Assembly: GCA_007134405.1 (NCBI GenBank)
Contig: SLKW01000418.1
Coordinates: 1 to 14,799 of the forward strand
Source of the DNA: Paracoccaceae bacterium
Lineage (GTDB): Bacteria; Pseudomonadota; Alphaproteobacteria; Rhodobacterales; Rhodobacteraceae
DNA length: 14,799 bases
Reading direction: 5' to 3'
The number at the start of each line of letters is the position of its first letter. Position 1 is the stretch's first letter. The translations under genes and the position numbers were made by a program. Below the pieces are notes generated by a model. It was not told the origin of the DNA and ran no database searches. It saw nothing but the letters and a program-made list of their open reading frames with translations. This document shows, piece by piece, positions 5,808 through 14,533 of the stretch.

Positions 5808-7427
5808 TCAGCCGCGCAGGCGGTGCAGTGCCGAGAGCAGGTTCAGCGTGGAGCCGTCGCGCCCGGCGGCCTCGACCTTGCCCTCGACCATCGGCAGGAG
5901 GGAGCCGGCCATTTCCTTGCCGAGTTCCACCCCCCATTGATCGAAGGAGTTGATGCCGAGCACGACGCCTTCGACAAAGACACGATGTTCATAAAGTGCA
6001 AGGATCGCGCCGAGTGTCGCGGGATTGAGCTTCGGATAGAGCAGAGTTGTGGAAGGCCGGTTGCCGGGGAAGCTGCGGTGGCGGGCGATCCTCCGGGCGG
6101 CGGCGCCGGTCAGCCCGTCCGCGTGCGCCTGGGCGAGCGCCGCCTCGAAGCTGCGGCCCTGCATCAGCGCCTCGGACTGGGCGAGGCAGTTGGCGGCGAG
6201 CAGCGCGTGATGGCGCGCCAGCGCCGGTTCGTGCCCCTGCGCGGCGAGCAGGAATTCGCACGGCACGATCTGCGTGCCCTGGTGCAGAAGCTGGAAGAAG
6301 GCGTGCTGCCCGTTCGTGCCGGGCTCGCCCCAGACCACGGCGCCCGAGGGACGCGACAGCGGGCTGCCGTCCATCGCCACGCGCTTGCCGTTCGATTCCA
6401 TCTCGAGCTGCTGGAGATAGGCCGGCAGGCGCGCCAGCCGCTGGTCGTAGGGCAGGATGGCGCGGGTCGCGTGGCCGCAGACCTGATGGTGCCAGATGCC
6501 GACGAGCGCGGCCATCACCGGCATGTTCTGCTCAAGCGGGGTCTCGCGGAAATGGCGGTCCATCGCGGCGGCGCCGGCCAGAAAGGCGCGGAAATTGTCG
6601 GTGCCGATGGCGATCATCAGGCTCAGCCCGATCGGGCCCCAGACCGAATAGCGCCCGCCGACCCAATCCTCGAACGAGAAGACGCGCCCCGGATCGATCC
6701 CGAAGGCGGTGGTGCGGTCGAGCGCGGAGGAGAGCGCGACAAACTGCCGGGCCGGATCGCCGCCGCGCATCATCCAGTCGCGGGCGGTGCGCGCGTTGGT
6801 CATCGTCTCGGTCGTGGTGAAGGTCTTCGAGGCGACGACGACCAGCGTGGTTTCGGGATGGAGCCCTTTCAGCGTGTCGTGGATATGCGCGCCGTCGACA
6901 TTGGAGACGAAATGGCAGCGCGGCCCGTCGCAATAGTGCGCCAGCGCCTGCACCGCCATCGCCGGGCCGAGGTCCGAGCCGCCGATGCCGATATTGACCA
7001 CATCAGTGATCCGCCCCGCCGCGCCCCGGATGCGCCCGTCGCGCAGGTCGCGGGCGAAGGTCTCCATCCGCGCGAGCGTGCGGTGGACCTGCGGGATGAC
7101 GTCCTGGCCATCGACGGTGACCGAACCGTCGAGATCGCGCAGCGCGGTGTGCAGGACGGCGCGATCCTCGGTCTCGTTGATGCGCTGGCCCGCGAACATG
7201 GCGTCGCGCCGCGCCTCGAGCCCCTGGGCGCGCGCCAGGTCGAGAAGGGCGGCGCGCATCTCGGCGTCGATATTGGTCTTCGAGTAATCGAGAAGCATCT
7301 CGCCCAGCGGGTCGCTGCGCAGGGTCGTGCTGAAATCGCCCGCGCGGCCGGGGTCATCGAAAAGCGTGGCGATCGCGCGGTCCGCGACGCGGGCGTGCCG
7401 GGCGTCCAGTGCCGTCCAGGGGTCCAT
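5808..7427 (-). CDS. pgi: Glucose-6-phosphate isomerase
   Basis: A 539-residue phosphoglucose isomerase that interconverts glucose-6-phosphate and fructose-6-phosphate in the cytoplasm; the length is normal for the long bacterial/eukaryotic form. Visible marks are [15 protein letters not shown] (143-157), the phosphate-binding [12 protein letters not shown] (200-211), the first family signature [15 protein letters not shown] (253-267) with Arg259, catalytic Glu368 in [14 protein letters not shown], His399 in QGHEP, and the second signature [14 protein letters not shown] ending at catalytic Lys504. The start at 7427 gives the expected N-terminus ([14 protein letters not shown]), but the upstream sequence has only a weak CGGA, so initiation may be inefficient or rely on other signals. 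It is divergent from the DNA glycosylase gene and followed in the same direction by the cupin gene after 257 bases, so the two are probably separate units. Confidence 0.97.
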   Translation of the reverse strand: MDPWTALDARHARVADRAIATLFDDPGRAGDFSTTLRSDPLGEMLLDYSKTNIDAEMRAALLDLARAQGLEARRDAMFAGQRINETEDRAVLHTALRDLDGSVTVDGQDVIPQVHRTLARMETFARDLRDGRIRGAAGRITDVVNIGIGGSDLGPAMAVQALAHYCDGPRCHFVSNVDGAHIHDTLKGLHPETTLVVVASKTFTTTETMTNARTARDWMMRGGDPARQFVALSSALDRTTAFGIDPGRVFSFEDWVGGRYSVWGPIGLSLMIAIGTDNFRAFLAGAAAMDRHFRETPLEQNMPVMAALVGIWHHQVCGHATRAILPYDQRLARLPAYLQQLEMESNGKRVAMDGSPLSRPSGAVVWGEPGTNGQHAFFQLLHQGTQIVPCEFLLAAQGHEPALARHHALLAANCLAQSEALMQGRSFEAALAQAHADGLTGAAARRIARHRSFPGNRPSTTLLYPKLNPATLGAILALYEHRVFVEGVVLGINSFDQWGVELGKEMAGSLLPMVEGKVEAAGRDGSTLNLLSALHRLRG

Positions 7428-7572
7428 TCCGAAGCCTAGGTCTTGTTATTGGCCCGTTGATGCCAGCAAGCCTCTGTATTGCCCAGCGGAAAACCGCCGC
7501 CTCCGGGGATTGCCGGAGCGGTGTTGCCATTCTGCCCCCATCGCCCGGCACGCTGCTACCGCCCCGCCCCGA

Positions 7573-7618
7573 TTGCCGCCCCCCTTGCCGCCCCCTTGCC
7601 GCCAGCCCGCGGCTGGCG
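7573..7618 (+). repeat. Short tandem repeat plus perfect hairpin just upstream of the DNA glycosylase gene
   Basis: TTGCCGCC followed by a C-run occurs three times in a row (7573-7584, 7585-7595 and 7596-7603, the last copy partial). It overlaps an 8-bp perfect stem (7600-7607 with 7611-7618, loop CGC) that ends 13 bases before the glycosylase ATG. This is the downstream end of the 204-base pgi/glycosylase divergent gap. The rest of the gap has no promoter I can call. Confidence 0.5.
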
Positions 7619-7631
7619 CAGTCTGCCGCGC

Positions 7632-8264
7632 ATGACGGTGGGACGCATCCTGACGAGCGAGGACTGTATGCGCGAGGGCGCGGGCTGGCTGGCGCGCGCC
7701 GAGCCGCGCTTTGCCGAAGCACTGGAGCTGTGCGGCCCGCCGCCGCTGCGCCGCCGCGCCGACGGGTTCGCCGCGCTGATGGGCGCGATCGTGAGCCAGC
7801 AGGTCTCGACCGCGGCGGCGCGCGCCATCCAGGGCCGGCTGGCGGCGACCGGGCTGACGGAACCCGCGACCATCCGCCAGGCCGAGGACGCGGCGCTGCG
7901 CGCGGCCGGCCTGTCGCGGCAGAAGATCCGCTATATCCGCGCGCTGGCCGAGGCGGGGATCGATTTCGAGGCGCTGCGCACGGCGCCCGACGCCGAGGTC
8001 GTCGCGACGCTGGTGGAGTTGCCCGGGATCGGGCGCTGGACGGCCGAGATCTATGCGATGTTCAGCCTGGGCCGCGCCGATGTCTTCGCGCCCAACGACC
8101 TGGCCCTGCAGGAGGCCACGCGGATCCTGTTTTCGCTGCCGGAGCGGCCGAAGGAGCGCGCGCTGCGCGGCATGGCCGAGGCCTGGACGCCCTGGCGCAC
8201 GGTTGCGGCGGGGATGCTCTGGCACTATTACCACCACGCCAAGAACCGCGAGGGTGTGGCGTGA
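7632..8264 (+). CDS. DNA-3-methyladenine glycosylase II (short AlkA type, HhH-GPD)
   Basis: A 210-residue base-excision-repair glycosylase that removes alkylated purines. It is shorter than E. coli AlkA (282 residues) because it lacks the N-terminal TBP-like domain, as do yeast Mag-like and many alphaproteobacterial members. The helix-hairpin-helix is at LVELPGIGRWTAEIYAM (127-143), with the catalytic Asp156 in FAPNDLALQ; FAALMGAIVSQQVSTAAA (46-63) is the conserved early helix pair. The chosen ATG at 7632 has no clear ribosome site and sits just after a stable hairpin. The frame stays open to 7479, but that upstream part is proline-rich and unlike the family. A start at 7668 is possible but would trim conserved sequence. 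It lies 10 bases upstream of the hydrolase gene, so the two are probably cotranscribed. Confidence 0.9.
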   Translation: MTVGRILTSEDCMREGAGWLARAEPRFAEALELCGPPPLRRRADGFAALMGAIVSQQVSTAAARAIQGRLAATGLTEPATIRQAEDAALRAAGLSRQKIRYIRALAEAGIDFEALRTAPDAEVVATLVELPGIGRWTAEIYAMFSLGRADVFAPNDLALQEATRILFSLPERPKERALRGMAEAWTPWRTVAAGMLWHYYHHAKNREGVA

Positions 8265-8274
8265 AAGGACAAGC

Positions 8275-8937
8275 ATGACGCGCAAGCTGCAATCGGACCG
8301 CAAGGGCGTGGCCAGGGGCAAGGCCCGGTCGGCGGTGATCTTCCTGCATGGCTATGGCGCCGATGGGGCCGACCTTCTGGGCCTGGCCGATCCGCTGGCC
8401 CCGCACCTGCCCGACACCGCCTTCTTCGCCCCGAACGCGCCCGAGCGCTGTTCGGGCAATCCCTTCGGCTTCCAGTGGTTTCCGATCCCCTGGCTGGACG
8501 GGTCGTCCGAGGCGGCGGCGGTCGCCGGGATGCTGGCCGCGTCCGACGACCTGAACGCCTTCATCGACGCGACGCTTTCGGCCGAGGGGCTGGAACCCGC
8601 GGCGCTGGCGCTGGTCGGCTTCAGCCAGGGCACGATGATGAGCCTGCAGGTCGCGCCGCGACGGCCTGCGCCGGTGGCGGCGATCGTCGGCTTCTCGGGG
8701 CGGTTGCTGAACCCGAAGGCGCTGGCCCGCGAGGCGGTGAGCAAGCCGCCGGTCTTCCTGATCCACGGCGATGCCGACGAGATGGTGCCGGTCGCGAGCC
8801 TGTCGGAGGCCGCCGACGCGCTGACCGAGGCTGGGTTCGAGACCTATGCGCATGTCTCCAAGGGCATCGGCCACGGGATCGCGCCCGACGGCCTGTCGCT
8901 GGCGCTGAGCTTCCTGCGCGAGAAACTGCCCGGCTGA
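8275..8937 (+). CDS. Phospholipase/carboxylesterase-family alpha/beta hydrolase
   Basis: A 220-residue alpha/beta hydrolase of the phospholipase/carboxylesterase family (like Pseudomonas carboxylesterase II and YpfH), cytoplasmic, acting on short acyl esters or lysophospholipid-like substrates. Visible marks are the oxyanion-hole region FLHGYGADGADL (23-34), the nucleophile Ser117 in GFSQGTMMS, the acid Asp168 in HGDADEMVP and His200 in GIGHGI. The length is normal. ATG 8275 follows AAGGAC (8265-8270), which sits directly after the glycosylase stop, so the two genes are coupled. No signal peptide is visible. The physiological substrate is not known, and its pairing with a DNA repair gene probably reflects transcription rather than shared chemistry. 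Confidence 0.92.
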   Translation: MTRKLQSDRKGVARGKARSAVIFLHGYGADGADLLGLADPLAPHLPDTAFFAPNAPERCSGNPFGFQWFPIPWLDGSSEAAAVAGMLAASDDLNAFIDATLSAEGLEPAALALVGFSQGTMMSLQVAPRRPAPVAAIVGFSGRLLNPKALAREAVSKPPVFLIHGDADEMVPVASLSEAADALTEAGFETYAHVSKGIGHGIAPDGLSLALSFLREKLPG

Positions 8938-8942
8938 GCCCG

Positions 8943-8963
8943 GCCCGGCCGGTGTGGCCGGGC
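8943..8963 (+). terminator. Candidate hairpin after the carboxylesterase gene
   Basis: An 8-bp perfect GC stem (GCCCGGCC against GGCCGGGC) with a 5-base loop starts 6 bases after the hydrolase stop. No T-tract follows, so it is either a non-canonical terminator or an mRNA 3'-end stabiliser. Confidence 0.45.
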
Positions 8964-8966
8964 GTT

Positions 8967-9006
8967 GTCGGGCCGCGTCGGGCGCTGTCGGGCCGTGGCG
9001 GGCCTT
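8967..9006 (+). repeat. Decamer tandem repeat, four imperfect copies
   Basis: Four consecutive 10-base units follow the hairpin: GTCGGGCCGC, GTCGGGCGCT, GTCGGGCCGT and GGCGGGCCTT, fading into GCGGGCTTCG. The register is exact at 10 bases, about one helical turn. It lies in the non-coding gap before the HNH gene; the function is unknown. Confidence 0.55.
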
Positions 9007-9076
9007 GCGGGCTTCGCAAAAGCGTTACACCTGTCTGCAATGCTGCGTCTGCGGCAAACCGCCCACATCGCGGGGC

Positions 9077-9104
9077 TTGCCAGATGGCGGACACGAGATA
9101 TAGT
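9077..9104 (+). promoter_or_regulatory. Sigma-70-type promoter for the HNH endonuclease gene
   Basis: TTGCCA (9077-9082) and TATAGT (9099-9104), each one base off consensus, are separated by 16 bases. The predicted transcript would start near 9111, about 45 bases before the chosen HNH start. An in-frame upstream ATG at 9084 lies inside this promoter, which argues against it as the start codon. Confidence 0.6.
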
Positions 9105-9155
9105 CGGTATGTCGAGCCCCGGTTCGACGCAGACAGAACTGGAGCGCGGCGGCCG

Positions 9156-9740
9156 ATGGATGGCGACTTCCGACACAGTTTCGTAAACGAGCCCGCGGCG
9201 CTGAAGCGGTATCCGGCGCTGGTGCTGAACGCCGATTACAGGCCGCTGTCGTACTTCCCGCTGTCGCTCTGGCCGTGGCAGGAGGCGGTCAAGGCGGTCT
9301 GGCTGGACCGGGTCGATATCGTCGCCGAATACGAGGCGACGGTGCGCAGCCAGCGGATTGAGCTTCGAATACCCTCGGTCGTTGTGCTCAAGGACTATGT
9401 CAAACCCCGGAAGCGCGTGGCCTTCACGCGCTTCAATCTTTTTCTGCGCGACGAATTCACCTGCCAGTATTGCGGGTCGAAGCAGGACCTGACCTTCGAC
9501 CATGTCGTCCCCCGCGCGTTGGGCGGCATCACCAGCTGGCAGAACGTCGTCGCCGCCTGCGCCTGCTGCAACCTGAGCAAGGGCGCGAAAACCCTGAGGG
9601 AAGCCGGGATGCGCCTGCGCCGCCCGCCGCGCCGGCCCGCGGCGCAGGAGCTGATCGACATCGGCCGCCGCTTTCCGCCGAACCACCTGCACGAAAGCTG
9701 GACCGACTTCCTGTACTGGGACACCGAGCTCGAGGCCTGA
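9156..9740 (+). CDS. HNH endonuclease family protein
   Basis: A 194-residue HNH protein of a compact, conserved alphaproteobacterial family. Its N-terminal part, with LVLNADYRPLSYFPLSLWPW (22-41), precedes the nuclease module: zinc knuckle CQYC (103-106), catalytic DHVVPR (115-120) with His116, Asn130, and CCNLSKG (137-143), ending with the typical FLYWDTELEA tail. The N-terminal part is shared by many chromosomal HNH proteins whose target is unknown, so a role in restriction, repair or phage defence cannot be chosen from sequence. ATG 9156 follows GGAG at 9141-9144 and a promoter at 9077-9104. The frame stays open upstream through the previous gene, but that part is unlike the family. It is transcribed alone, with a candidate terminator downstream. 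Confidence 0.9.
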   Translation: MDGDFRHSFVNEPAALKRYPALVLNADYRPLSYFPLSLWPWQEAVKAVWLDRVDIVAEYEATVRSQRIELRIPSVVVLKDYVKPRKRVAFTRFNLFLRDEFTCQYCGSKQDLTFDHVVPRALGGITSWQNVVAACACCNLSKGAKTLREAGMRLRRPPRRPAAQELIDIGRRFPPNHLHESWTDFLYWDTELEA

Positions 9741-9771
9741 GGACGCTCGACGCGGGGTTTCTTGGCGTCGC

Positions 9772-9789
9772 ATTGGGCCTTGGCCCGGT
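9772..9789 (+). terminator. Candidate intrinsic terminator after the HNH gene
   Basis: A 7-bp stem (ATTGGGC against GCCCGGT, two G-T wobbles) with loop CTTG is followed by a run of T residues (T9789-T9792 includes the last paired base), 32 bases after the HNH stop. This is the most terminator-like hairpin in the window, though modest. In the rest of the 9741-9909 gap, TTGCAT at 9844 and TATGCT at 9870 could form a promoter for the binding-protein gene, but their 20-base spacing is poor. Confidence 0.4.
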
Positions 9790-9909
9790 TTTCGCTTGCG
9801 GCTCAGCGCGCGCGCGATTTTCTTTCAGGCTTGAAATGAAAACTTGCATGCGCATCGGGACGCGGCCAGTATGCTTCCTACAACAACGAGACTCGTAGGG
9901 AGGAAGGCA

Positions 9910-11052
9910 ATGACTTACGCAAAGCGCGTGGCCGTCGGACTGGCGGCGCTGGCGTTCGGGGCGCAGGGCGCCCTGGCGCAGGATGTGACGGTCGGGATGA
10001 TCACCACCCTGTCGGGTGGCGGGGCCGGGTTGGGGGTCGATGTCCGGGACGGGTTCCAGCTGGCGCTGAGGAAAGCCGGCAACGAGAACCTGCGCCTGGT
10101 GGTCGAGGATGACGCACAGCGCCCGGAACTGGCCGTGCAGATCGCCGAGCGGATGATCCAGTCGGAGCGTGCGCAGATCCTGACAGGCATCATCTGGTCG
10201 AACCTGGCGATGGCCGTCGTGCCCTCGACCGTGGCGCAGGGCGTGTTCTACATCTCGCCGAATGCCGGGCCCTCGGCCCTGGCGGGCGCGAATTGTCATC
10301 AGGACTATTTCAACGCCGCCTGGCAGAACGACATGCTGCACGAGGCCGCGGGTCAGCACGCCAATGAGCTGGGCTATGAGAACGCCTTCATCATGGCGCC
10401 GAACTACCCGGCTGGAACGGACGCGCTGACCGGGTTCAAACGCTTTTTCGAGGGCGAGCTGGCCGGGGAGCTTTATACCCAGGTCGGCCAGACCGACTAT
10501 GCCGCCGAGATCGCGCAGATCCGCGCCTCGGGCGCGGACAGCATCTTCATCTTCCTGCCCGGCGGCATGGGGATTTCCTTCATGCGGCAGTACGAGCAGT
10601 CGGGCGTCGATCTGCCGATCATCTCGGCGGGCTTCTCGTTCGACCAGGATGTTCTGCCCGCCATGGGTTCGGCGGCGCTTGGCGTGATCAACACCAGCCA
10701 ATGGTCGCCCGATCTGGACAACGAGGCGAACGTGGCCTTCGTCGAGGCGTTCCGCGAGGAATACGGCCGCATCCCGTCGCTCTACGCGAGCCAGGGCTTC
10801 GATACCGCGAACCTGATCCTGTCGGCGATGGACGCGGCCGACATCTCGGACCGCGACGCGTTCCGCGAGGCGCTGAAGGCCGCCGATTTCGACTCGGTCC
10901 GGGGGGAGTTCCGGTTTGCCGACAACCATCATCCCATCCAGACCGTCTATGTCCGCGAAGTGGTCGAGAAAGATGGCGAACTGACCAACGAGATCATCGG
11001 CACCGCCTTTGAGGAGCATCAGGACGTCTACGGCGACGATTGCAGCATGTAA
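9910..11052 (+). CDS. ABC transporter substrate-binding protein, branched-chain/hydrophobic amino acid (HAAT) class
   Basis: A 380-residue periplasmic type I binding protein. A Sec signal peptide is clear: basic start MTYAKR, hydrophobic core, and ALA cleavage at residue 23 before QDVTVG. The mature part opens VGMITTLSGGGAGLGVDVRDGFQLAL, typical of the LivJ/LivK superfamily. IWSNLAMAVVP (95-105), ISPNAGPSALAG (115-126), the WQND motif at 138-141 and FIFLPGGMG (213-221) recall members that bind aromatic or other carboxylates rather than leucine, but the ligand cannot be named. Two cysteines (C129 and C378) are well placed for a disulfide in the periplasm. The start at 9910 has a very strong GGGAGGAAGG site. 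It heads the five-gene uptake operon and is separated from the permease gene by a 64-base gap with a strong hairpin. Confidence 0.93.
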   Translation: MTYAKRVAVGLAALAFGAQGALAQDVTVGMITTLSGGGAGLGVDVRDGFQLALRKAGNENLRLVVEDDAQRPELAVQIAERMIQSERAQILTGIIWSNLAMAVVPSTVAQGVFYISPNAGPSALAGANCHQDYFNAAWQNDMLHEAAGQHANELGYENAFIMAPNYPAGTDALTGFKRFFEGELAGELYTQVGQTDYAAEIAQIRASGADSIFIFLPGGMGISFMRQYEQSGVDLPIISAGFSFDQDVLPAMGSAALGVINTSQWSPDLDNEANVAFVEAFREEYGRIPSLYASQGFDTANLILSAMDAADISDRDAFREALKAADFDSVRGEFRFADNHHPIQTVYVREVVEKDGELTNEIIGTAFEEHQDVYGDDCSM

Positions 11053-11065
11053 GGCGAACCCTGCC

Positions 11066-11093
11066 GCGGCGCGCCGCTTCTGATGCGCGCCGC
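11066..11093 (+). other. Strong intercistronic hairpin between binding-protein and permease genes
   Basis: A perfect 9-bp GC stem (GCGGCGCGC against GCGCGCCGC) with a 10-base loop fills most of the 64-base gap. No T-run follows. In many ABC operons such a structure after the binding-protein gene protects its mRNA and lowers expression of the membrane components; that role here is inferred. Confidence 0.55.
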
Positions 11094-11116
11094 AGTGTTC
11101 CGGCGAAAGTTTCATC

Positions 11117-12034
11117 ATGAGCGTGGCACTCTTTGCAGAGCAGCTCCTGAACGGCGTGCAGTTCGGGCTGATGCTGTTCCTGATGGCGGCTGGCCTGACG
11201 CTGGTCTTCGGCGTCATGGGGCTGATCAACCTTGCCCATGGCTCGCTCTACATGATCGGGGCGTTCGTCTGCGCGGCGGCGGCGGCGGCCTTCGGCAGTT
11301 TCTGGCTTGGGCTGATCGCCGGGCTCGCCGCGGCGGCCGCGGCCGGGGCACTGATCGAGCTTACGGTGATCCGACGACTTTACGACCGCGACCATCTCGA
11401 CCAGGTGCTGGCGACCTTCGCGCTGATCCTGATCCTGTCGGAAGGCGTGCGCATGATTTTCGGCCCCTTCCCGCTCTATCTGTCGGTGCCGGATCTGCTG
11501 CGCGGCACGGTCGATCTGGGCATCACGCGGTACTCGCTCTATCGGCTGGCGCTGATCGGAATCGGGATCGCGGTGGCGATCGGGCTGTGGCTGCTCATCG
11601 CCAAGACGCGGCTGGGCATCCAGATCCGCGCCGGCGAATCCGACCGCGAGATGATCGCCGCGCTGGGAGTGAACATCCGCTGGCTCTATACGGTCGTCTT
11701 CGCGCTGGGGGCGGCCCTTGCCGGCATGGCCGGGGCACTGGTGGGCGCGATCCAGTCGGTACAGGTGGGGATGGGCGAGCCAGTGCTGATCCTCGCTTTC
11801 GTGGTCATCGTCATCGGCGGTATCGGCTCGATCAAGGGGGCGATGGTCGGTGCGCTTCTGGTTGGCGTGATCGACACGATGGGGCGGTTTCTGCTGCCGC
11901 GCATCTTCGCGGCGTTTCTGGACCCGGCACAGGCCATGGGCGTCGGTGCGGCGCTGGCCTCGATGCTGATCTATCTGCTGATGGCGCTGGTCCTGATCCT
12001 GCGCCCCCGAGGATTGTTCCCCGCCCATGGCTGA
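11117..12034 (+). CDS. Branched-chain amino acid-type ABC permease, LivH family
   Basis: A 305-residue inner-membrane permease of the LivH type, nearly all hydrophobic with about eight membrane segments. It shows the family N-terminus LNGVQFGLMLFLMAAGLTLVFGVMGLINLAHGSLYM (11-46), the cytoplasmic coupling loop KTRLGIQIRAGESDREMIAALGVN (163-186) and the late VIVIGGIGSIKGAMVGALL stretch (230-248). The ATG at 11117 has only a weak purine-rich site, which fits lower expression than the binding protein. Its stop overlaps the next gene by 8 bases. The LivM-like partner encoded next would complete the heterodimeric channel. Confidence 0.94.
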   Translation: MSVALFAEQLLNGVQFGLMLFLMAAGLTLVFGVMGLINLAHGSLYMIGAFVCAAAAAAFGSFWLGLIAGLAAAAAAGALIELTVIRRLYDRDHLDQVLATFALILILSEGVRMIFGPFPLYLSVPDLLRGTVDLGITRYSLYRLALIGIGIAVAIGLWLLIAKTRLGIQIRAGESDREMIAALGVNIRWLYTVVFALGAALAGMAGALVGAIQSVQVGMGEPVLILAFVVIVIGGIGSIKGAMVGALLVGVIDTMGRFLLPRIFAAFLDPAQAMGVGAALASMLIYLLMALVLILRPRGLFPAHG

Positions 12035-13007
12035 AATGCGCAGAGAATGGATCGTCAACGCGGTGCTGGCAATGGCGCTGCTGATCGTCCCCTTGGTGGC
12101 ACTGTGGATCAACGAGCCCTTCTACGTCACGCTCGCCACCCGCGTCGCCATCCTGGCGCTGGCCGGCGTCGGGCTGAACCTGGCGCTGGGGCTCGGCGGC
12201 ATGGTCTCGTTCGGGCATGCGGCCTATTTCGGGCTGGGCGGGTATGTCGCGGGGATCATGGCGCATCACGCCTTCACCGGCCTGCCGATGTGGATCGGGG
12301 TGACCGGCAGCAACCAGATGCTCTGGATCTGGCTGTGGGCGGCGCTGCTGTCGGGGTTTCTGGCGCTGATCATCGGCGCGCTGAGCCTGCGCACGAGCGG
12401 AATTTTCTTCATCATGATCACGCTCGCCTTCGCGCAGATGATCTTCTACTTCACGCTGTCCTGGCCCGCCTATGGGGGCGAGGACGGGTTGCCGATCTTC
12501 GTGCGCAACCAGTTTCCGGGGCTGAACACGATGCGGCCCTGGGACATGTTCATCCTGTCCTACGGCGTGCTGATGCTGGCGCTGGTCTTCTTCGCCATGC
12601 TGCGGGCGGCGCGGTTCGGCGCGGCGCTGATGGCGATCCGGCAGAACCCGGACCGCGCGGCGGCGGTGGGCATCTCGCCCTTCGGCGTGAAGCTGGCGGC
12701 CTTCGTGCTGTCGGGGATGATCACCGGGCTTGCCGGCGCGATGATGGCGGATCTGACGCGCTTCGTCAGCCCCGCGATGATCGCGTGGCAGATGTCAGGC
12801 GAGCTGATCGTGATCATCATCCTGGGCGGGGTGGGACGCCTTTTCGGACCGGTGGCGGGGGCGGCGATCCTGGTCGCCTTCGAGGTGATCTTCGGCGGCA
12901 TCACCGAACACTGGCAGTTCTTCCTAGGGCTCATCCTGCTGGGTGTGGTGCTGTTTGCCCGTGGCGGTCTGATCGGACTTCTGGCCGGGAGGGCGCGTCA
13001 TGGCTGA
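12027..13007 (+). CDS. Branched-chain amino acid-type ABC permease, LivM family
   Basis: A 326-residue second permease. It has the LivM hallmarks GVGLNLALGLGGMVSFGHAAYFGLGGY (47-73), ALSLRTSGIFFIMITLAFAQM (118-138) and the ATPase-contacting loop FGAALMAIRQNPDRAAAVGI (197-216), with multiple membrane helices and a cytoplasmic C-terminus. The ATG at 12027 lies inside the end of the upstream permease gene (8-base overlap), and its own stop overlaps the following ATPase gene by 8 bases, so the whole set is translationally coupled. The length is normal for the family and no motif appears broken. Confidence 0.94.
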   Translation: MAEMRREWIVNAVLAMALLIVPLVALWINEPFYVTLATRVAILALAGVGLNLALGLGGMVSFGHAAYFGLGGYVAGIMAHHAFTGLPMWIGVTGSNQMLWIWLWAALLSGFLALIIGALSLRTSGIFFIMITLAFAQMIFYFTLSWPAYGGEDGLPIFVRNQFPGLNTMRPWDMFILSYGVLMLALVFFAMLRAARFGAALMAIRQNPDRAAAVGISPFGVKLAAFVLSGMITGLAGAMMADLTRFVSPAMIAWQMSGELIVIIILGGVGRLFGPVAGAAILVAFEVIFGGITEHWQFFLGLILLGVVLFARGGLIGLLAGRARHG

Positions 13008-13751
13008 GCCGGTTCTGGACCTGCGCGGCGTGAGCAAGAGCTTCGGCGCCCTGCGCGCAACCGACAACGTGTCGCTGACATTGAAGCCGGGCGAGATCCA
13101 CGCGCTGATCGGTCCGAACGGAGCGGGCAAGTCGACGCTGATGGCGCTGATCTCGGGCAAGCTGCCGCCGGATTCGGGCAGCATCCACTTCCGCGGGCAG
13201 GACATCTCGCGTCTGTCTGTGGCGCAGCGCGCGCGGCTGGGCCTGGGGCGCAGCTTCCAGATCTCGTCGCTGATCCCGGAATACTCGGCGCGGCGCAACG
13301 TGATGCTGGCGCTGCAGGCGCGGCAGGGGCATCCCTACAGGTTCCTGTGGCCGGTGATGCGCGACCGCGGCCTGATGGACCCGGCGCGCGAGGTGCTGCG
13401 CCGCGTCGGGCTCGAGGGCCGCGCCAGCGTGCCGTCGGCCGAGCTGTCGCATGGCGAACGGCGGCTTCTGGAAATTGCCGTGGCGCTCGCCCTGGAGCCG
13501 CGGGCCTTCCTTCTCGACGAGCCGATGGCGGGGATGGGCACGGACGGCGCCCGGCGGCTGACCGCGTTTCTGGACAAGCTGCGCGCCGAGGCCCCGATCC
13601 TGCTGGTCGAGCACGACATGGACGCCGTCTTCGCCCTGGCCGACCGCGTCTCGGTGCTGGCCGGCGGGCGGATCATTGCCGCAGGCCCCGTGGCCGAGAT
13701 CCGCGCCAATGCCGAGGTCCGGCGCGCCTATCTGGGCGAGGAGGAAGGCGC

Positions 13752-13755
<4 letters not shown>
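13000..13755 (+). CDS. HAAT-type ABC transporter ATPase, LivG family
   Basis: A 251-residue ATP-binding subunit. Walker A GPNGAGKST is at 38-46, the Q-loop region at GRSFQISSLIPEYSARRNV (83-101), the signature LSHGERR at 149-155 (a common LivG variant of LSGGQ), Walker B AFLLDEP at 169-175 and the switch histidine His205 in VEHDMD. The insert after the Q-loop (RQGHPYRFLWPVMRD) and the EYLGEEE-like tail (RRAYLGEEEGA) are typical of LivG. It starts within the LivM gene and ends with the 4-base GTGA overlap that starts the LivF gene. It powers import together with the next gene product as a heterodimer. Confidence 0.95.
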
Positions 13756-14441
<686 letters not shown>

Positions 14442-14452
14442 AGCACGGAAAA

Positions 14453-14471
14453 CCTGATGAATCACGTCAGG
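14453..14471 (+). terminator. Weak hairpin after the ABC operon
   Basis: CCTGATG (14453-14459) and CGTCAGG (14465-14471) pair over 7 bp with one wobble and a 5-base loop, 11 bases after the last operon stop. No T-run follows, so the call is tentative. The 14442-14599 gap otherwise contains the palindrome CTGACGTCAG (14534-14543) and nothing else I recognise. Confidence 0.3.
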
Positions 14472-14533
14472 ACCGTTGCCGAATCCACTGCGAACGCGGT
14501 TTCAGCAGTACATCGCGTAGGGTCCAATGGGCG

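Noticed and set aside
5551..5937. N-terminal extension of the cupin frame
   Set aside because: Overlaps the pgi 3' end and lacks similarity; the internal ATG has a strong ribosome site.
5757..7439. Open frame of 560 codons on the plus strand
   Set aside because: It is antisense to pgi over its whole length; composition is Arg/Ala/Gly/His-rich shadow of GC3 bias and shows no domain motif.
9001..9060. Possible small RNA or tRNA-like folding in the hydrolase/HNH gap
   Set aside because: Only a 5-bp stem (TTGCG/CGCAA) can be drawn; no cloverleaf or conserved RNA features.
8475..9155. Upstream extension of the HNH frame
   Set aside because: Overlaps the hydrolase gene out of frame, includes the repeat and promoter, and is unlike the family.
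9529..11229. Open frame of 566 codons on the minus strand
   Set aside because: Antisense to the HNH end, the binding-protein gene and the permease start; low-complexity composition.
10994..12112. Open frame of 372 codons on the minus strand
   Set aside because: Antisense to the LivH-type permease; Gln/Asp/His-rich composition is the mirror of hydrophobic membrane codons.
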